Positions 26,446-36,837 are shown, counted from the first letter of the stretch. The stretch is DNA of 64,000 nt from Dyadobacter sp. 50-39 (GCA_001898145.1 MKSR01000029.1:372001-436000); one strand, 5' to 3'. Numbers and translations: made by a program. Notes: generated by a model not told the origin, from the letters alone.

Positions 26446-26511
26446 GGGATTTTGGCGGCATTGCGTATTGGTACCTTGGGGGAAATCCGGTCTTAATTTT
26501 TCCCGATCGCG

Positions 26512-26605
26512 CGTGCGCCGCTGAACAGGAATGTCCGCTAGCGAACAAACAAGTGCTTTACATTAAGCTTAAACAACTCATTATCAATACAAAATACCAT
26601 TGGCA
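26512..26605 (+). promoter_or_regulatory. Paired palindromes and TTGGCA element upstream of permease trio
   Basis: TGTCCGCTAGCGAACA at 26532-26547 pairs at 7 of 8 positions. A weaker relative, CGTGCGCCGCTGAACA, lies 20 nt upstream at 26512-26527. TTGGCA starts at 26600, 53 nt after the second site. The same kind of sites and the same 53-nt distance occur before the ABC ATPase gene at 37265. The layout resembles enhancer sites plus a -24 element of sigma-54, but the -12 GC is absent. Confidence 0.5.
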
Positions 26606-26649
26606 TATAATTTATTCCGTTAGTACCACTGACTAACAAACCTCGACTT

Positions 26650-29046
26650 ATGCTATTCAACTACCTCAAAATATCGATCAGGAACTTCCGCAAGCAGCGG
26701 CTGTTCAGCGGGCTCAACATCTTCGGGCTCGGGATCGGCATCGCCGCCGTTTGGCTTATGGTGCTCTATGTGGCCGACGAATTGAGCTACGACCGCTTCC
26801 ATGCCCAGGCCGACCGCATTTACCGGGTAACCCAGCAAGCGGAATGGGCAACAGGCAGTTTCAAACTGGCTTCTACCTCAGCGCCGTTCGCGCCGGCCCT
26901 TCAAAATGAATATCCGGAAATCGAAAAAACCGTACGCATTAGCGCCGAGGGCGGCGGCAAGATCAGGTACGGCGAAAAGCAAGTCGACGCATTCGATGTC
27001 TATTTCACCGACGCTTCCGTTTTCGACATCTTTACTTATCCCTTCATTTACGGCGATCCGGCCACCGCATTACGCGAACCTCAAAAAATTGTCCTGACCA
27101 AAACCCTCGCAGTACGGCTGTTCGGCGATGCGTCCAAGGCAATGGGCCAGACCGTATTTTTCTCCAATAACTTCCCCAATGTCGTTACCGGTGTGATCGA
27201 AGATGTACCGGCCAACTCTCACCTGCATTTCAGCGCATTACGGTCGCTTCCCCCGGATTTTACCGGAGGCTGGCAGAGCGGCGACATTTACACCTATATC
27301 CTGCTAAAAGACGGCACCGACGCGAAGAAACTCGAAGCGAAATTCCCGGCTTTTTACACTAAATACCTTCGAAGTGAGTTGGGAAATGCAGATTACCACA
27401 TGAACCTGCAACCACTTACCTCCATTCACCTGCATTCAAATCTGGATTACGAGATCAGTACCAACGCGAATATCAAAACGGTGTACATTTTCGCCGCCAT
27501 TGCATTGCTGATCCTCATTATCGCCTGCATTAATTATGTGAACCTCTACACCGCCCGCTCGCTGAAACGGGTACGCGAGGTGGGTGTGCGCAAGGCCATC
27601 GGGTCACAGCGTGTTCAGCTCATCGGCCAGTTTCTCACCGAATCGTTCCTGATGACGATACTCGCCGGGCTCGTGGGTTTCCTGCTGGCGAAGGCCGCAT
27701 TGCCCTTTTTCAACCAGTTGGCTGAAAAATCGCTAAGCCTGGATTTGCATGACAATGGCATGATCGCCATCGCTATCGCCTGTGGGTTCCTGCTGCTGAT
27801 CGGGTTGCTCAGCGGATTGTACCCTGCGCTGATGTTGTCGGGTTACCGGCCTGTTATTGCATTGAAAGGACAGCTGGGCAGCCATTCGGGCGGCGCGGGT
27901 TTCCGCCAATCGCTTGTGGTATTCCAATTCGCGGCTACCGTGGTGATGATCGCCTGCTCGGGGATTGTATACCGGCAGATCCGTTATGTGAATCACAAGG
28001 ATCTAGGTTTCAATAAGGACCAGGTCCTGACTTTTCATATCGACAAAAACGAAGTACGGACCCAGGTAAGCGCATTAAAAGAAAAGCTAAGTCAAAATCC
28101 GCTCATAGAAAGCGCCGCAGCGGCCAGCAACCCGATTGGCAACAACTATATCGGCTCTACCGGCCTGTTTGTAGAAACCAACAGTGGCGAAATCCCTTCC
28201 AGTACCCAAATGACACACCGGTTCATGGCCGACGCGGATTACCTAGGCACGATGGAAATCAAGCTGCTGCAAGGCCGTGATTTTGTCAAGAACTCGCCCG
28301 CCGACCTGGCAGGATCGGTGCTGGTAAATGAGGCATTAGTCAAGAAACAGGGCTGGACCAACCCGATCGGGAAACGGTTGCGTTACCCTGCGGATAGCGA
28401 TGGTAACAGCTATGAACTGACCGTGGTGGGTGTCACCTCCGATTTTCACATCTACTCGCTGCAACATAAGATCGAGCCGCTGGTGATCCAGCTTGCGCCG
28501 CCCTCGGAGCAGGATAATATGTACGTGCGCATCAACGCCGCCAAAACGCCCGAAGCGCTCGCGTACATTCGTGAGGTATACAAAGGTTTCGACGCCGAGG
28601 CGCGCCCCGAGTTTCAGTTTCTCGACGAGAATTTTGCCAAACAATACCAGGCGGAAGAGCGCCAGGGCAATGTTTTACTGGCTTTTGCGATCCTCGCGAT
28701 CGTGATCGCATGCCTCGGATTATTCGGTCTGGCCGCATTTGCCGCAGAGGCGCGTACCAAAGAAATAGGCATCCGAAAGGTATTGGGTGCCAGCGTACAG
28801 AATGTGGTATTGATGCTTTCCAAAGATTTCGTAAAACTGGTACTCATCGCCATTGTCATTGGAACACCCATTGCCATTTACGCGATGAACCAATGGCTGC
28901 AAAACTTTGAATACCGCGAAACACTGTCCTGGTGGGTATTTGCCCTGGCAGGCATCATCGCCATCGCGATAGCGCTGGTAACCGTCAGCTCGCAAGCATT
29001 GAAATCGGCATTAACGAATCCTGTGAAGGCGCTGAGGGCGGAGTAA
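26650..29046 (+). CDS. FtsX/MacB-type ABC transporter permease 1
   Basis: 798 aa. N-terminal helix (FSGLNIFGLGIGIAAVWLMVLYV, about 20-42), periplasmic MacB-PCD domain, a three-helix FtsX unit with VREVGVRKAIGSQR (about 313-325), a second periplasmic domain and a C-terminal FtsX unit with TKEIGIRKVLGAS, ending NPVKALRAE. This duplicated form is widespread in Bacteroidota and needs a separate ATPase, none of which is adjacent. Such permeases act as mechanotransmission pumps for peptides or lipophilic compounds; the substrate is unknown. First of three consecutive paralogues; 29 nt to the next. Confidence 0.9.
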   Translation: MLFNYLKISIRNFRKQRLFSGLNIFGLGIGIAAVWLMVLYVADELSYDRFHAQADRIYRVTQQAEWATGSFKLASTSAPFAPALQNEYPEIEKTVRISAEGGGKIRYGEKQVDAFDVYFTDASVFDIFTYPFIYGDPATALREPQKIVLTKTLAVRLFGDASKAMGQTVFFSNNFPNVVTGVIEDVPANSHLHFSALRSLPPDFTGGWQSGDIYTYILLKDGTDAKKLEAKFPAFYTKYLRSELGNADYHMNLQPLTSIHLHSNLDYEISTNANIKTVYIFAAIALLILIIACINYVNLYTARSLKRVREVGVRKAIGSQRVQLIGQFLTESFLMTILAGLVGFLLAKAALPFFNQLAEKSLSLDLHDNGMIAIAIACGFLLLIGLLSGLYPALMLSGYRPVIALKGQLGSHSGGAGFRQSLVVFQFAATVVMIACSGIVYRQIRYVNHKDLGFNKDQVLTFHIDKNEVRTQVSALKEKLSQNPLIESAAAASNPIGNNYIGSTGLFVETNSGEIPSSTQMTHRFMADADYLGTMEIKLLQGRDFVKNSPADLAGSVLVNEALVKKQGWTNPIGKRLRYPADSDGNSYELTVVGVTSDFHIYSLQHKIEPLVIQLAPPSEQDNMYVRINAAKTPEALAYIREVYKGFDAEARPEFQFLDENFAKQYQAEERQGNVLLAFAILAIVIACLGLFGLAAFAAEARTKEIGIRKVLGASVQNVVLMLSKDFVKLVLIAIVIGTPIAIYAMNQWLQNFEYRETLSWWVFALAGIIAIAIALVTVSSQALKSALTNPVKALRAE

Positions 29047-29075
29047 CCCCCCTTTGTCCCCCTGCTTCGACCACC

Positions 29076-31478
29076 ATGCTAAAAAACTACCTGAAAATCG
29101 CGTTACGCAGTCTCTGGAAAAACAAGCTGTTTTCGCTGATCAATATCGGCGGGCTTGGGTTGGCTATGACATTTTGTTTCATCCAGCTGATTCAGGTGCA
29201 AAGCTCCTTCGAGAAGGATTCGTTTCACCCGTTTCCCGATCGCACATTCCGCATTCTCACCGATGCCACCGATAACAACGGCAAAGTGTACGCAATGGCT
29301 TCGACGCCGTTTCCACTGGGGCAGAAGCTGCTGGACGGGCAAAGTGTGGTGGAAAAGGCCGTACGCATCAACCGGACATTCGGCGGGGATCTCAACAACG
29401 GCATCAAGACGCTCCGTGCCTATGGCTTGTACGCGGATTCCACGTTCTTCGATGTGTTTGGCTTCAAACTGGAAAAAGGGACACCGGCCATCGCGCCAAG
29501 GACCGCCGTCATTACCCGGGACCTTGCCGAACGCTTTTTCGGCAATGCGAACCCCATCGGCAGGACATTGACCCATCCCGAAATGGGCAGACTCACCATT
29601 ACCGGCGTTTTCAAGCCGATCGCGCCGTTCCAGTCCCATTTGGGCGATGACATCGTAATATCCTTCGCGACATTGCCGTTGACCAGGCCGGACATCAAAA
29701 CCGATAACTGGCTGGATTACAACACTTATACTTTTGTACTTCTCACCAAAGGCACTTCACGCGCCGCTCTCGACCGCGCATTGGCCGCAGTGGCTAACGA
29801 CAACCGCAAAACGGTCGATTTCAAGGAGATCAAGGCGCATTCATTCCGCAGCCAGGCACTGACCGAAATTTCGCCCGATTATGAAAACCTGCTGAACAAT
29901 CCCGGTATAGAACCGATCTGGAAAATCAGCGTAGGCCTGCTGATCCCACTGATCATCATCACGTTGGCAGGATTCAATTACATTAACCTTACTCTCACGC
30001 GATCGCTCAGCCGGGCGCGCGAGGTAGGTGTGCGGAAAGTCGCGGGTGCCAGGCGCCGGCAATTGGTAATCCAGTTCCTCATCGAAACCATGCTCATCGC
30101 ACTACTGGCGTTAGGAGTCGGGTATGTTGGGCTAGTATTCATGCACACAAACATCCACGTGCGCTGGCTTACCTGGGACGTGAACGACACCAGGGTGCTC
30201 TGGATCGTATTCTTCGGCTTCACACTGTTGACAGGTCTGCTGGCTGGCTTGCTTCCGGCCCGCATACTCTCGGGTTACCAGCCCGTCAATATCCTGAAAG
30301 GCGAAACCGTAGCCGCCGGCCTGGGAAACCTCGGTTTCCGGAAGACACTTACCATTATCCAGTTCGTGGTTGCGCTCGTTTTCATGACGGGTACAGGCAT
30401 TATGAACAGCCAGTTTAAGTACATGGCGACGGACAATGAGAATTTCAACCGCAAAAACATCCTGAATATCCCGCTGGTACGCCAGGCTGCGGCAGACGGC
30501 TCACTGGCCGGTAACAACTTCACATTGCTCGGTAATGAAATGGCCAAACAGGCCGGAGTGAAACGCGTCGGTGCGGCATCGGCTACTTTCAGCGAAACTG
30601 CGGGCAAGGTTAAGCTTGCCAAAACGACCGAAAAAAGCGATGAGGCAGCAAAGAAAGATGCATTTGTTTACTCCGCAGACGCGGGTTTCATCGAAAACAT
30701 GAAGCTTAAATTCGTAGCGGGTACCAATATGCCGGTCAGCCGGGATACCTCCGTACATTTTGTAGTACTCAATCAGAACGCTGCGCGTGCATTGGGCTGG
30801 AAGGACCCGAAAGACGTGGTGGGCCAAACCATTTTGCTCAACCAATCCGAAGTGATTGTTTCCGGCGTTGTCAAGGATTTCTGCTTTATGCGTTACGAGC
30901 TGCCTGTGGCCCCGCTCGTACTGGCATTCGATCAGCGGGAAATCGGTGTTCTGTCGCTTGAAATTGAGGAAGGTGCCGATCCGGAACAGGTAGAAGCCGG
31001 CCTGGCAAAGGTATGGAAGCGGTTCTACCCGCACGAATCGTTTGTTTCTTCGTGGTATGAGCAGCAAATGTACGACCGCTACATCGGCGGCGGCGACCAG
31101 CAATTGATGGATATGATGATCCTGGTGGTTTTCGCCATCGCAGCCACCGGACTGCTCGGCATGGTCACTTATGCTACGGCCAGGAGAGTCAAAGAGGTGG
31201 GCGTGCGCAAGGTAATGGGCGCCAGCGTAGCACAAATTATGCATTTGTTATCCGCTTCTTTCATCAAAATGATCCTGATCGCGGCCGTGATAGCGCTGCC
31301 GATCGGCTACCTGCTGGGATCGCTGTTCCTGAACATTTTCACCTATCACACCCGGCTCGGCCCGGGCGTATTTTTCACCTGTCTGGGCGTCCTGCTCGCG
31401 ATCGGGCTCCTGACTATCGGCATTCAAACCTACAAAGCCGCCATCACCAACCCCGCCGATACTTTGAGGAATGATTGA
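29076..31478 (+). CDS. FtsX/MacB-type ABC transporter permease 2
   Basis: 800 aa from ATG 29076. The longer frame to 28932 lies inside the previous gene and is rejected. Same architecture as its neighbours: MLKNYLKIALRSLWKNK start, first helix, periplasmic domain, VGVRKVAGARRRQL and, in the second half, VKEVGVRKVMGASVAQ, ending NPADTLRND. The low similarity outside these motifs suggests old paralogy rather than recent duplication. Probably co-transcribed with permease 1. Confidence 0.9.
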   Translation: MLKNYLKIALRSLWKNKLFSLINIGGLGLAMTFCFIQLIQVQSSFEKDSFHPFPDRTFRILTDATDNNGKVYAMASTPFPLGQKLLDGQSVVEKAVRINRTFGGDLNNGIKTLRAYGLYADSTFFDVFGFKLEKGTPAIAPRTAVITRDLAERFFGNANPIGRTLTHPEMGRLTITGVFKPIAPFQSHLGDDIVISFATLPLTRPDIKTDNWLDYNTYTFVLLTKGTSRAALDRALAAVANDNRKTVDFKEIKAHSFRSQALTEISPDYENLLNNPGIEPIWKISVGLLIPLIIITLAGFNYINLTLTRSLSRAREVGVRKVAGARRRQLVIQFLIETMLIALLALGVGYVGLVFMHTNIHVRWLTWDVNDTRVLWIVFFGFTLLTGLLAGLLPARILSGYQPVNILKGETVAAGLGNLGFRKTLTIIQFVVALVFMTGTGIMNSQFKYMATDNENFNRKNILNIPLVRQAAADGSLAGNNFTLLGNEMAKQAGVKRVGAASATFSETAGKVKLAKTTEKSDEAAKKDAFVYSADAGFIENMKLKFVAGTNMPVSRDTSVHFVVLNQNAARALGWKDPKDVVGQTILLNQSEVIVSGVVKDFCFMRYELPVAPLVLAFDQREIGVLSLEIEEGADPEQVEAGLAKVWKRFYPHESFVSSWYEQQMYDRYIGGGDQQLMDMMILVVFAIAATGLLGMVTYATARRVKEVGVRKVMGASVAQIMHLLSASFIKMILIAAVIALPIGYLLGSLFLNIFTYHTRLGPGVFFTCLGVLLAIGLLTIGIQTYKAAITNPADTLRND

Positions 31479-31582
31479 AGAAAGGGAGGATTTCCTCCAT
31501 CCTCCCCTTCCTCCCCTGTTAAAAATAGCTAAACAATCGCCACCTGACAATCAGCAAGTTGATAAACTGCTAGTTTTGAAAC

Positions 31583-33985
31583 ATGCTGAGAAACTACTTC
31601 AAAACTGCCTGGCGGAATCTTTTGAAACGCCGGTTTTATTCGCTGGTGACCATTATCGGCCTGGCCGTCGGAATGACGTTTGCATTTCTGATGATGAGCT
31701 ATGTATGGGGTGAATGGCAGGTCAATGACAAACTGGCCCATGCCCGCAACCAGTACATTATCCGCAGCAAATGGACCAACCCGGATATGGGACTGGACCT
31801 GACCACCATCGGGCCGCTGGCTAGGGCATTGAAAACGGATTATCCCAACCTCGTCGCCAATTATTACCGCTATGACGCCATTACGGTAGCAGTTTCGAAA
31901 GGCGACAAGCATTTCAGGGAGGACGTGCAAACGGGCGATTCTACCCTGCTGAGCATGTACGGCTTCCCGCTCCTGTACGGGCACCCGGAAACGGCCTTGA
32001 ATGCGCCTAACTCGGTGGTCATCACAGAAAACAAAGCCATGAAATATTTCGGCCGCACAGACGTCGTGGGCGAGTCGCTTACGCTGCACAATTTCGTGGG
32101 CGGCAAGCAGGAATACCAGATCACAGCGGTCATGAAGAATCCGCCTTTCAATTCGGTGACACATTTGCTGAATACCGAAACGGAGATATTCTTTCCGTTC
32201 AGCAGCCTCGAAGGCCGCAAAGGGATGGAAGACGACTGGAATTCCGCATTCATGGTTGGCTACATCGAGCTGAAAGAGGGCGTCGAGCCAGCCGACCTTG
32301 AGAAGCCCATTGCCCAGGAGCTCGCTTCGCATGCGCCGGAAGCCGTTCGCCAGAACCTGAAAGTGTACCTCACCCCGCTCCGTGCATATTACCGCGAGGC
32401 GAACAACGGTATTGTCCATAAAATGGTCCTGACGCTTTCGGGCATTACCATCTTCATATTGCTGATGGCGATTGTAAATTTTGTCAATATTTCCATCGGC
32501 AGCTCTTCCTCTCGTCTGAAAGAAATAGGTGTCCGCAAAGTGCTGGGCAGTCTGAAACGACAACTGATCGGGCAATTCCTGGCCGAATCGGTACTGCTGG
32601 CCCTGCTGGCTATGGTTATTTCGCTGGGATTGTATGAGCTGCTGCGGCCGGTTTTCAGTGATATTCTGGGAAAGGAAGTGGCCTCGCTATGGTCACTGAT
32701 GCCTTACGCCCTGGTAGCACCGGCAGGCCTTGCAACGTTCGTCGGATTGCTGGCAGGCGTGTATCCCGCATGGGTACTATCCCGGATTCCATCGGTGGAG
32801 TCGATGAAGGGTAAGTTGAAATCCGTCAGGGGTAATGTCGTTTTCCGCCGTTCGCTCATAGCAGCGCAGTTTGTGATCGCACTATTTGTATTTGCGGGTG
32901 CCGGCATTGTAACGCGGCAGGTGGATTATTTTTTCAATAAAAACCTGGGGTACAACAAAGAATCCATCATTACCGTAGGCGTTCCCCGTGACTGGACACC
33001 CGCCGGGCTGACAAAAATGGAACGCGTGCGCGATAACCTGGCCCAGCTCAAAGAGGTTAAAAACATTAGTCTTTCCTATGAAATCCCGAATGGGAATGGG
33101 GGCGGTGGTGGCTTCTACAAGCCCGGCCAGGATTCGACAGCAGCCGTTCAGGCTACGCTGCTGCGTACGGATGTGGCATTTGCCAGTACCTATCATATGA
33201 AACTCGTCGCCGGAGAATTTCTCCAACCCCCGCACACGGCCTACCAGCCCGACCGCATTGTGATGAATGAAACGGCCATTCAAGCAATGGGGTATGCCGA
33301 TGCCCGGGAGGCATTGGGGCAGCAGGTCCGCGTTCAATTTTATCCTAATCCATTGACGATCGTCGGCGTGGCGCAGGACTTCCACTTCGAATCCATGCAC
33401 CAACCGATCAAGCCCCTCGTATTTGCGGATGTCCGCGGCACCAATTTCTACCGTTATCTGAGCATCCGCCTCAACCCGGGCCCTATCGGCCATTCCATGG
33501 CGGCCATCCAGCAAAAATGGCGCGAACTTATGCCTGACGCTCCTTTTGAGTATGTATTTATGGATCAAACCCTTCAAAAACTGTATCAGTCGGAAATCCA
33601 GCTTAAAAAGGCTTCCCGCGTAGCTACATTTCTTGCTGTGTCCATTGTTATGCTCGGCATCCTGGGCATGGTTTCACTCAATGTGGCACGCCGCACGCGC
33701 GAGGTAGGTATCCGCAAAGTGCTCGGCGCAACCGGCTTGAATGTGGTAATGCTGTTCTTGAAGGAGTTTCTGGTTATCCTGGCCGCGGCAATTCCCGTCG
33801 CATTTCCTTTGGCAGTGCTGCTGGCAAATCAATGGCTCAATACCTACGCTTACCGTACTGAAATCCACTGGGAAATTTTCGCTGCCATCGCTGCCACATT
33901 TCTGATCATTATCACGGCGCTGGTCTGCGCTCAGACTTACAAGGCAGCTATGAAAGACCCGGTCAGGAGCCTGAAGAGTGACTAA
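31583..33985 (+). CDS. FtsX/MacB-type ABC transporter permease 3
   Basis: 800 aa. MLRNYFKTAWRNLLKRRFYS start, periplasmic MacB-PCD domain, LKEIGVRKVLGSLKRQL and TREVGIRKVLGATGLNV FtsX units, ending DPVRSLKSD. The 104-nt gap before it contains only a short GGAGGA/TCCTCC hairpin (31485-31498), so read-through from permease 2 is possible. Its stop overlaps that of the convergent MFS gene. Confidence 0.9.
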   Translation: MLRNYFKTAWRNLLKRRFYSLVTIIGLAVGMTFAFLMMSYVWGEWQVNDKLAHARNQYIIRSKWTNPDMGLDLTTIGPLARALKTDYPNLVANYYRYDAITVAVSKGDKHFREDVQTGDSTLLSMYGFPLLYGHPETALNAPNSVVITENKAMKYFGRTDVVGESLTLHNFVGGKQEYQITAVMKNPPFNSVTHLLNTETEIFFPFSSLEGRKGMEDDWNSAFMVGYIELKEGVEPADLEKPIAQELASHAPEAVRQNLKVYLTPLRAYYREANNGIVHKMVLTLSGITIFILLMAIVNFVNISIGSSSSRLKEIGVRKVLGSLKRQLIGQFLAESVLLALLAMVISLGLYELLRPVFSDILGKEVASLWSLMPYALVAPAGLATFVGLLAGVYPAWVLSRIPSVESMKGKLKSVRGNVVFRRSLIAAQFVIALFVFAGAGIVTRQVDYFFNKNLGYNKESIITVGVPRDWTPAGLTKMERVRDNLAQLKEVKNISLSYEIPNGNGGGGGFYKPGQDSTAAVQATLLRTDVAFASTYHMKLVAGEFLQPPHTAYQPDRIVMNETAIQAMGYADAREALGQQVRVQFYPNPLTIVGVAQDFHFESMHQPIKPLVFADVRGTNFYRYLSIRLNPGPIGHSMAAIQQKWRELMPDAPFEYVFMDQTLQKLYQSEIQLKKASRVATFLAVSIVMLGILGMVSLNVARRTREVGIRKVLGATGLNVVMLFLKEFLVILAAAIPVAFPLAVLLANQWLNTYAYRTEIHWEIFAAIAATFLIIITALVCAQTYKAAMKDPVRSLKSD

Positions 33986-35226
33986 CTCAACTTAACAGAA
34001 AACAAATCCTTAGACCGGAGATAGACCCAGGTGACGACTACGAGCGTGAGGACCCCTCCCATCATAACGGATGGAACGGTGCCGAATGCTTTGGCCATCA
34101 CGCCGGATTCGAAGGCGCCTAGCTCGTTGGAGGAGCTGACAAACATGCCATTGACGGCAGCCACGCGGCCGCGCATTTCATCTGGCGGATAAATTTGGAG
34201 AATGGTCTGCCGGATGATCACACTCACACTATCGAATACCCCCGTAGCAAACAGGGCACCGCAGGAGAGCATAAAGTTTGTAGAAGCCGCAAATACAAGC
34301 GTGAAGACCCCGAAACCCGCCACTGCCACGAGCATATTTCGCCAGGCATTGTGCGTGGGCGGGAAATAAGCCATCGCGAACATGGTCAGCATGGAACCGA
34401 TGGATGGTGCTGCACGCAGCAACCCGAGCCCCTCCGGACCCACTTTTAAGATATCCTCGGCAAATATGGGCAGCAATGCAATTACCCCGCCAAAAAGCAC
34501 TGAAAACAGATCCAATGTCATGGCATAGAGCACGATGCGTGTTTTGAATACAAATTTGAAACCCTCTTTCAGGCTTTCCATTATCGGAGTCACGATTTTG
34601 GGAAACTCCGGGCGCGTCTTGATCATACCCAGCAACACCCAGCAAACCAGGAAGTTAACAATCACGATCAGCAATGTGTGCCTAAGCCCCATGTAGGCAT
34701 ACATGAAGCCCGCAGCCGCCGGTCCGACAATGGCGCCAGCCTGTGAAAAAGAGCTGCTCCATGTGGACGAATTGTGGTAGATCGTCCGGGGTACGAGGAA
34801 TGGCTTCAGTGAGCTGGCGGCAGGAGAGTAAAACCCTTTGGCAAAACCAATCAACCCAAAAACAGCGTAGATCACCGCCAGGTGCTGCCACTCCGCCAGC
34901 ATACTATAAATGCCCGGTTGAAAGGCGGTGTACAATATCCCCGAGCCCAGCAGAATTACCACCAGGCTGATGTGCATGATCGTGATCTTATTTTTCTGAT
35001 CGGCCACATAGCCTCCAAACAGCGAGGTGACAATGAAAGGAATCGCCTCAGCCAGGCCTACCAGCCCCAATGCGAGCGGATCGTGGGTGGTTTTGTAGAG
35101 CTCATACCCTACGATCACTTCCTGAATGCGGATAGTGGCAGAAAAAAGAAATGAATTGGAGACAAAAAACCGGAAATCAGAATAGCGGAGTGCTGCGTAC
35201 GGATCGTTGGATGCTACTGTTTTCAA
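33982..35226 (-). CDS. Major facilitator superfamily exporter (MFS_3-like)
   Basis: 414 aa with about 12 hydrophobic segments. The N-terminus YAALRYSDFRFFVSNSFLFSATIRIQEVIVGYELYKTT and the loop GGYVADQKNKITIM fit the MFS_3/EntS-like branch, often annotated as enterobactin or drug exporters. Substrate not predictable. Convergent with permease 3, stops overlapping by 4 nt. Its promoter lies in the 228-nt gap before the gene at 35455. Confidence 0.86.
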   Translation of the reverse strand: MKTVASNDPYAALRYSDFRFFVSNSFLFSATIRIQEVIVGYELYKTTHDPLALGLVGLAEAIPFIVTSLFGGYVADQKNKITIMHISLVVILLGSGILYTAFQPGIYSMLAEWQHLAVIYAVFGLIGFAKGFYSPAASSLKPFLVPRTIYHNSSTWSSSFSQAGAIVGPAAAGFMYAYMGLRHTLLIVIVNFLVCWVLLGMIKTRPEFPKIVTPIMESLKEGFKFVFKTRIVLYAMTLDLFSVLFGGVIALLPIFAEDILKVGPEGLGLLRAAPSIGSMLTMFAMAYFPPTHNAWRNMLVAVAGFGVFTLVFAASTNFMLSCGALFATGVFDSVSVIIRQTILQIYPPDEMRGRVAAVNGMFVSSSNELGAFESGVMAKAFGTVPSVMMGGVLTLVVVTWVYLRSKDLFSVKLS

Positions 35227-35454
35227 GTGAGTGCTTGGGTGTTATAAAAAGTGAACAACCGGAATCTCCGATAATGTTCTGGTTTAACTGAAAATTAATC
35301 CCATTACCTGTTTCTGTTCAATAAAACGCCGTTTAAATGCCAAAACCAATCTTTTACATTTCGTTTACAATGTTTTACAGAGGCCATGCAGGACGGCGGA
35401 AACCGTCCCGGTATTTTTGAACGAGGTTCTCTCACTCACCAAAATCATACCTTT

Positions 35455-35907
35455 ATGAAATCGCAAACCATGAGACTCACCATCGCCGTTTGGCTGTTCT
35501 GCACCCTGCAAGCTTCGGTTGCATTGCCGAAAACCACAGACCTTCATGAAAATACACTCCTCCTGAATGGAACCGCAGTCAACACGGAGCAGTTCGGCCA
35601 CGTAATGCGCGGTGTCATTTCACTGGCGAAGCCTGGTTCGGGCTCCCCATCGCTGGTGCCGTTCCATATTTACGTGAAACGGCAGGGGCATATCATCAAT
35701 GCCGAAGGTTATCCCCACAATTTTGCAGTACGGCAATGGGAGATCGCCGAAATCCTGAAATCGGCCGAGCCGGGCGACCAGATCATTATCGACCCCGCAG
35801 AGGCTCAGAACAGTACCGGCAGAAAGGTTATCACGGTTAAAAGCACGCAAATCCTGCCGCGATTCCAATGGTTTTACCTGGTGAAATCTAAAAACGACAA
35901 ATGCTGA
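35455..35907 (+). CDS. Secreted protein of unknown function next to winged-helix regulator
   Basis: 150 aa from ATG 35455. A start at 35470 is possible. The signal peptide is about MRLTIAVWLFCTLQASVA. The mature part is mostly beta, with FHIYVKRQGHIINAEGYPH and VRQWEIAEILKSAEPGDQIIIDPAEAQ...RKVITVKSTQ. The pattern of a YVKRxG strand followed by an ILxxAxPGDxxII turn recalls the C-terminal region of GldM, but only weakly. It ends 34 nt before the membrane-bound regulator, so it may be the regulator's periplasmic partner. Confidence 0.65.
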   Translation: MKSQTMRLTIAVWLFCTLQASVALPKTTDLHENTLLLNGTAVNTEQFGHVMRGVISLAKPGSGSPSLVPFHIYVKRQGHIINAEGYPHNFAVRQWEIAEILKSAEPGDQIIIDPAEAQNSTGRKVITVKSTQILPRFQWFYLVKSKNDKC

Positions 35908-35941
35908 AATTCGCTAAATTTGATCATTGATTCAGCGCTGT

Positions 35942-36829
35942 ATGACGAGTTACATCAAAGGGACTTTCGGGATATGGATCCTGCTGACCGGCCTGTGCGC
36001 CGGGCTTCCGGGCAATGCCGTGGCCAACAGCGATGCCGTGCGGTTCTCTGAAAATGTGAACCTGTCGCTCAGGCGGACAGCCGACATGCTTTTGCGGGCC
36101 AATGGAGATTCGGTTTCGCAGATCCCGCCGGTGCAGCAGGTTGACGCCAATACATTTTCGGTCGCGATGAGCCGGATGTTCGACTACGACAAGCTGCCGG
36201 AAACATTGCAGCAATCCTTCGACGCCTACCATATTGACCGCCCTTACACCGTCACGGTGCGTGATTGCAAAACCGGCCAAATTAAGCTCGGCTACCAGTT
36301 CCTGGACCTGAAACAGCCCGGCGGCGTTTCCTGCGGGGGGCGCACGCGGGAAGAAGGTTGCTACACGCTGCAAATCCGTTTCGATCCGGCGGCTCCCAAG
36401 ACGCAAACCGCCGGTAACAGCTGGTTGCTGATCTCAGTCGCCGGTTCCCTGGCGGCGTTGGGATTTATCGCGTGGAATAGGTCCAGGCATAAAAACCGAC
36501 CTGAAAAAGAGTCGCAGCAAACCCCCGGATTCCGGCTCACATTCGGCAAATCCTGGCTCGACACGGGCAATCAGACGCTCTTTAACGGTGAAAATACCCA
36601 CAGCCTGACATTCCGGGAGGCGAAGCTACTGGCGTTGTTCGCCCGCAATATCAACCAGGTTTTAGAACGGGATGCGATCCTGAAATCGGTGTGGGAAGAT
36701 GAAGGCGTGACGGTCGGCCGGAGCGTCGATGTTTTCGTATCGCGCCTCCGCAAAATGCTGGCGGCCGATCCGCAGGTAAAAATCACCGCCATTCACGGCG
36801 TAGGCTACAAAATGGAAGTACATTCCTGA
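35942..36829 (+). CDS. Membrane-anchored winged-helix transcriptional regulator
   Basis: 295 aa from ATG 35942. A TTG 15 nt upstream is less likely. Order: signal-type helix (about 8-26), periplasmic domain with four Cys (CKTG, CGGRTREEGC), transmembrane helix SWLLISVAGSLAALGFIAWN at about 160-179, then a cytoplasmic OmpR/PhoB-type winged helix at the C-terminus (LTFREAKLLALFARN...VGRSVDVFVSRLRKMLAADPQVKITAIHGVGYKM). This is the reverse of ToxR/CadC, where the winged helix is N-terminal. Probably senses an envelope signal, possibly through disulfides. The target is unknown; the following transporter genes are candidates. Confidence 0.83.
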   Translation: MTSYIKGTFGIWILLTGLCAGLPGNAVANSDAVRFSENVNLSLRRTADMLLRANGDSVSQIPPVQQVDANTFSVAMSRMFDYDKLPETLQQSFDAYHIDRPYTVTVRDCKTGQIKLGYQFLDLKQPGGVSCGGRTREEGCYTLQIRFDPAAPKTQTAGNSWLLISVAGSLAALGFIAWNRSRHKNRPEKESQQTPGFRLTFGKSWLDTGNQTLFNGENTHSLTFREAKLLALFARNINQVLERDAILKSVWEDEGVTVGRSVDVFVSRLRKMLAADPQVKITAIHGVGYKMEVHS

Positions 36830-36837
36830 TCAATTCC

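Noticed and set aside
31529-32575. 348-aa open frame antisense to permease 3
   Set aside because: Opposite a clear FtsX-type permease. No recognisable protein features.
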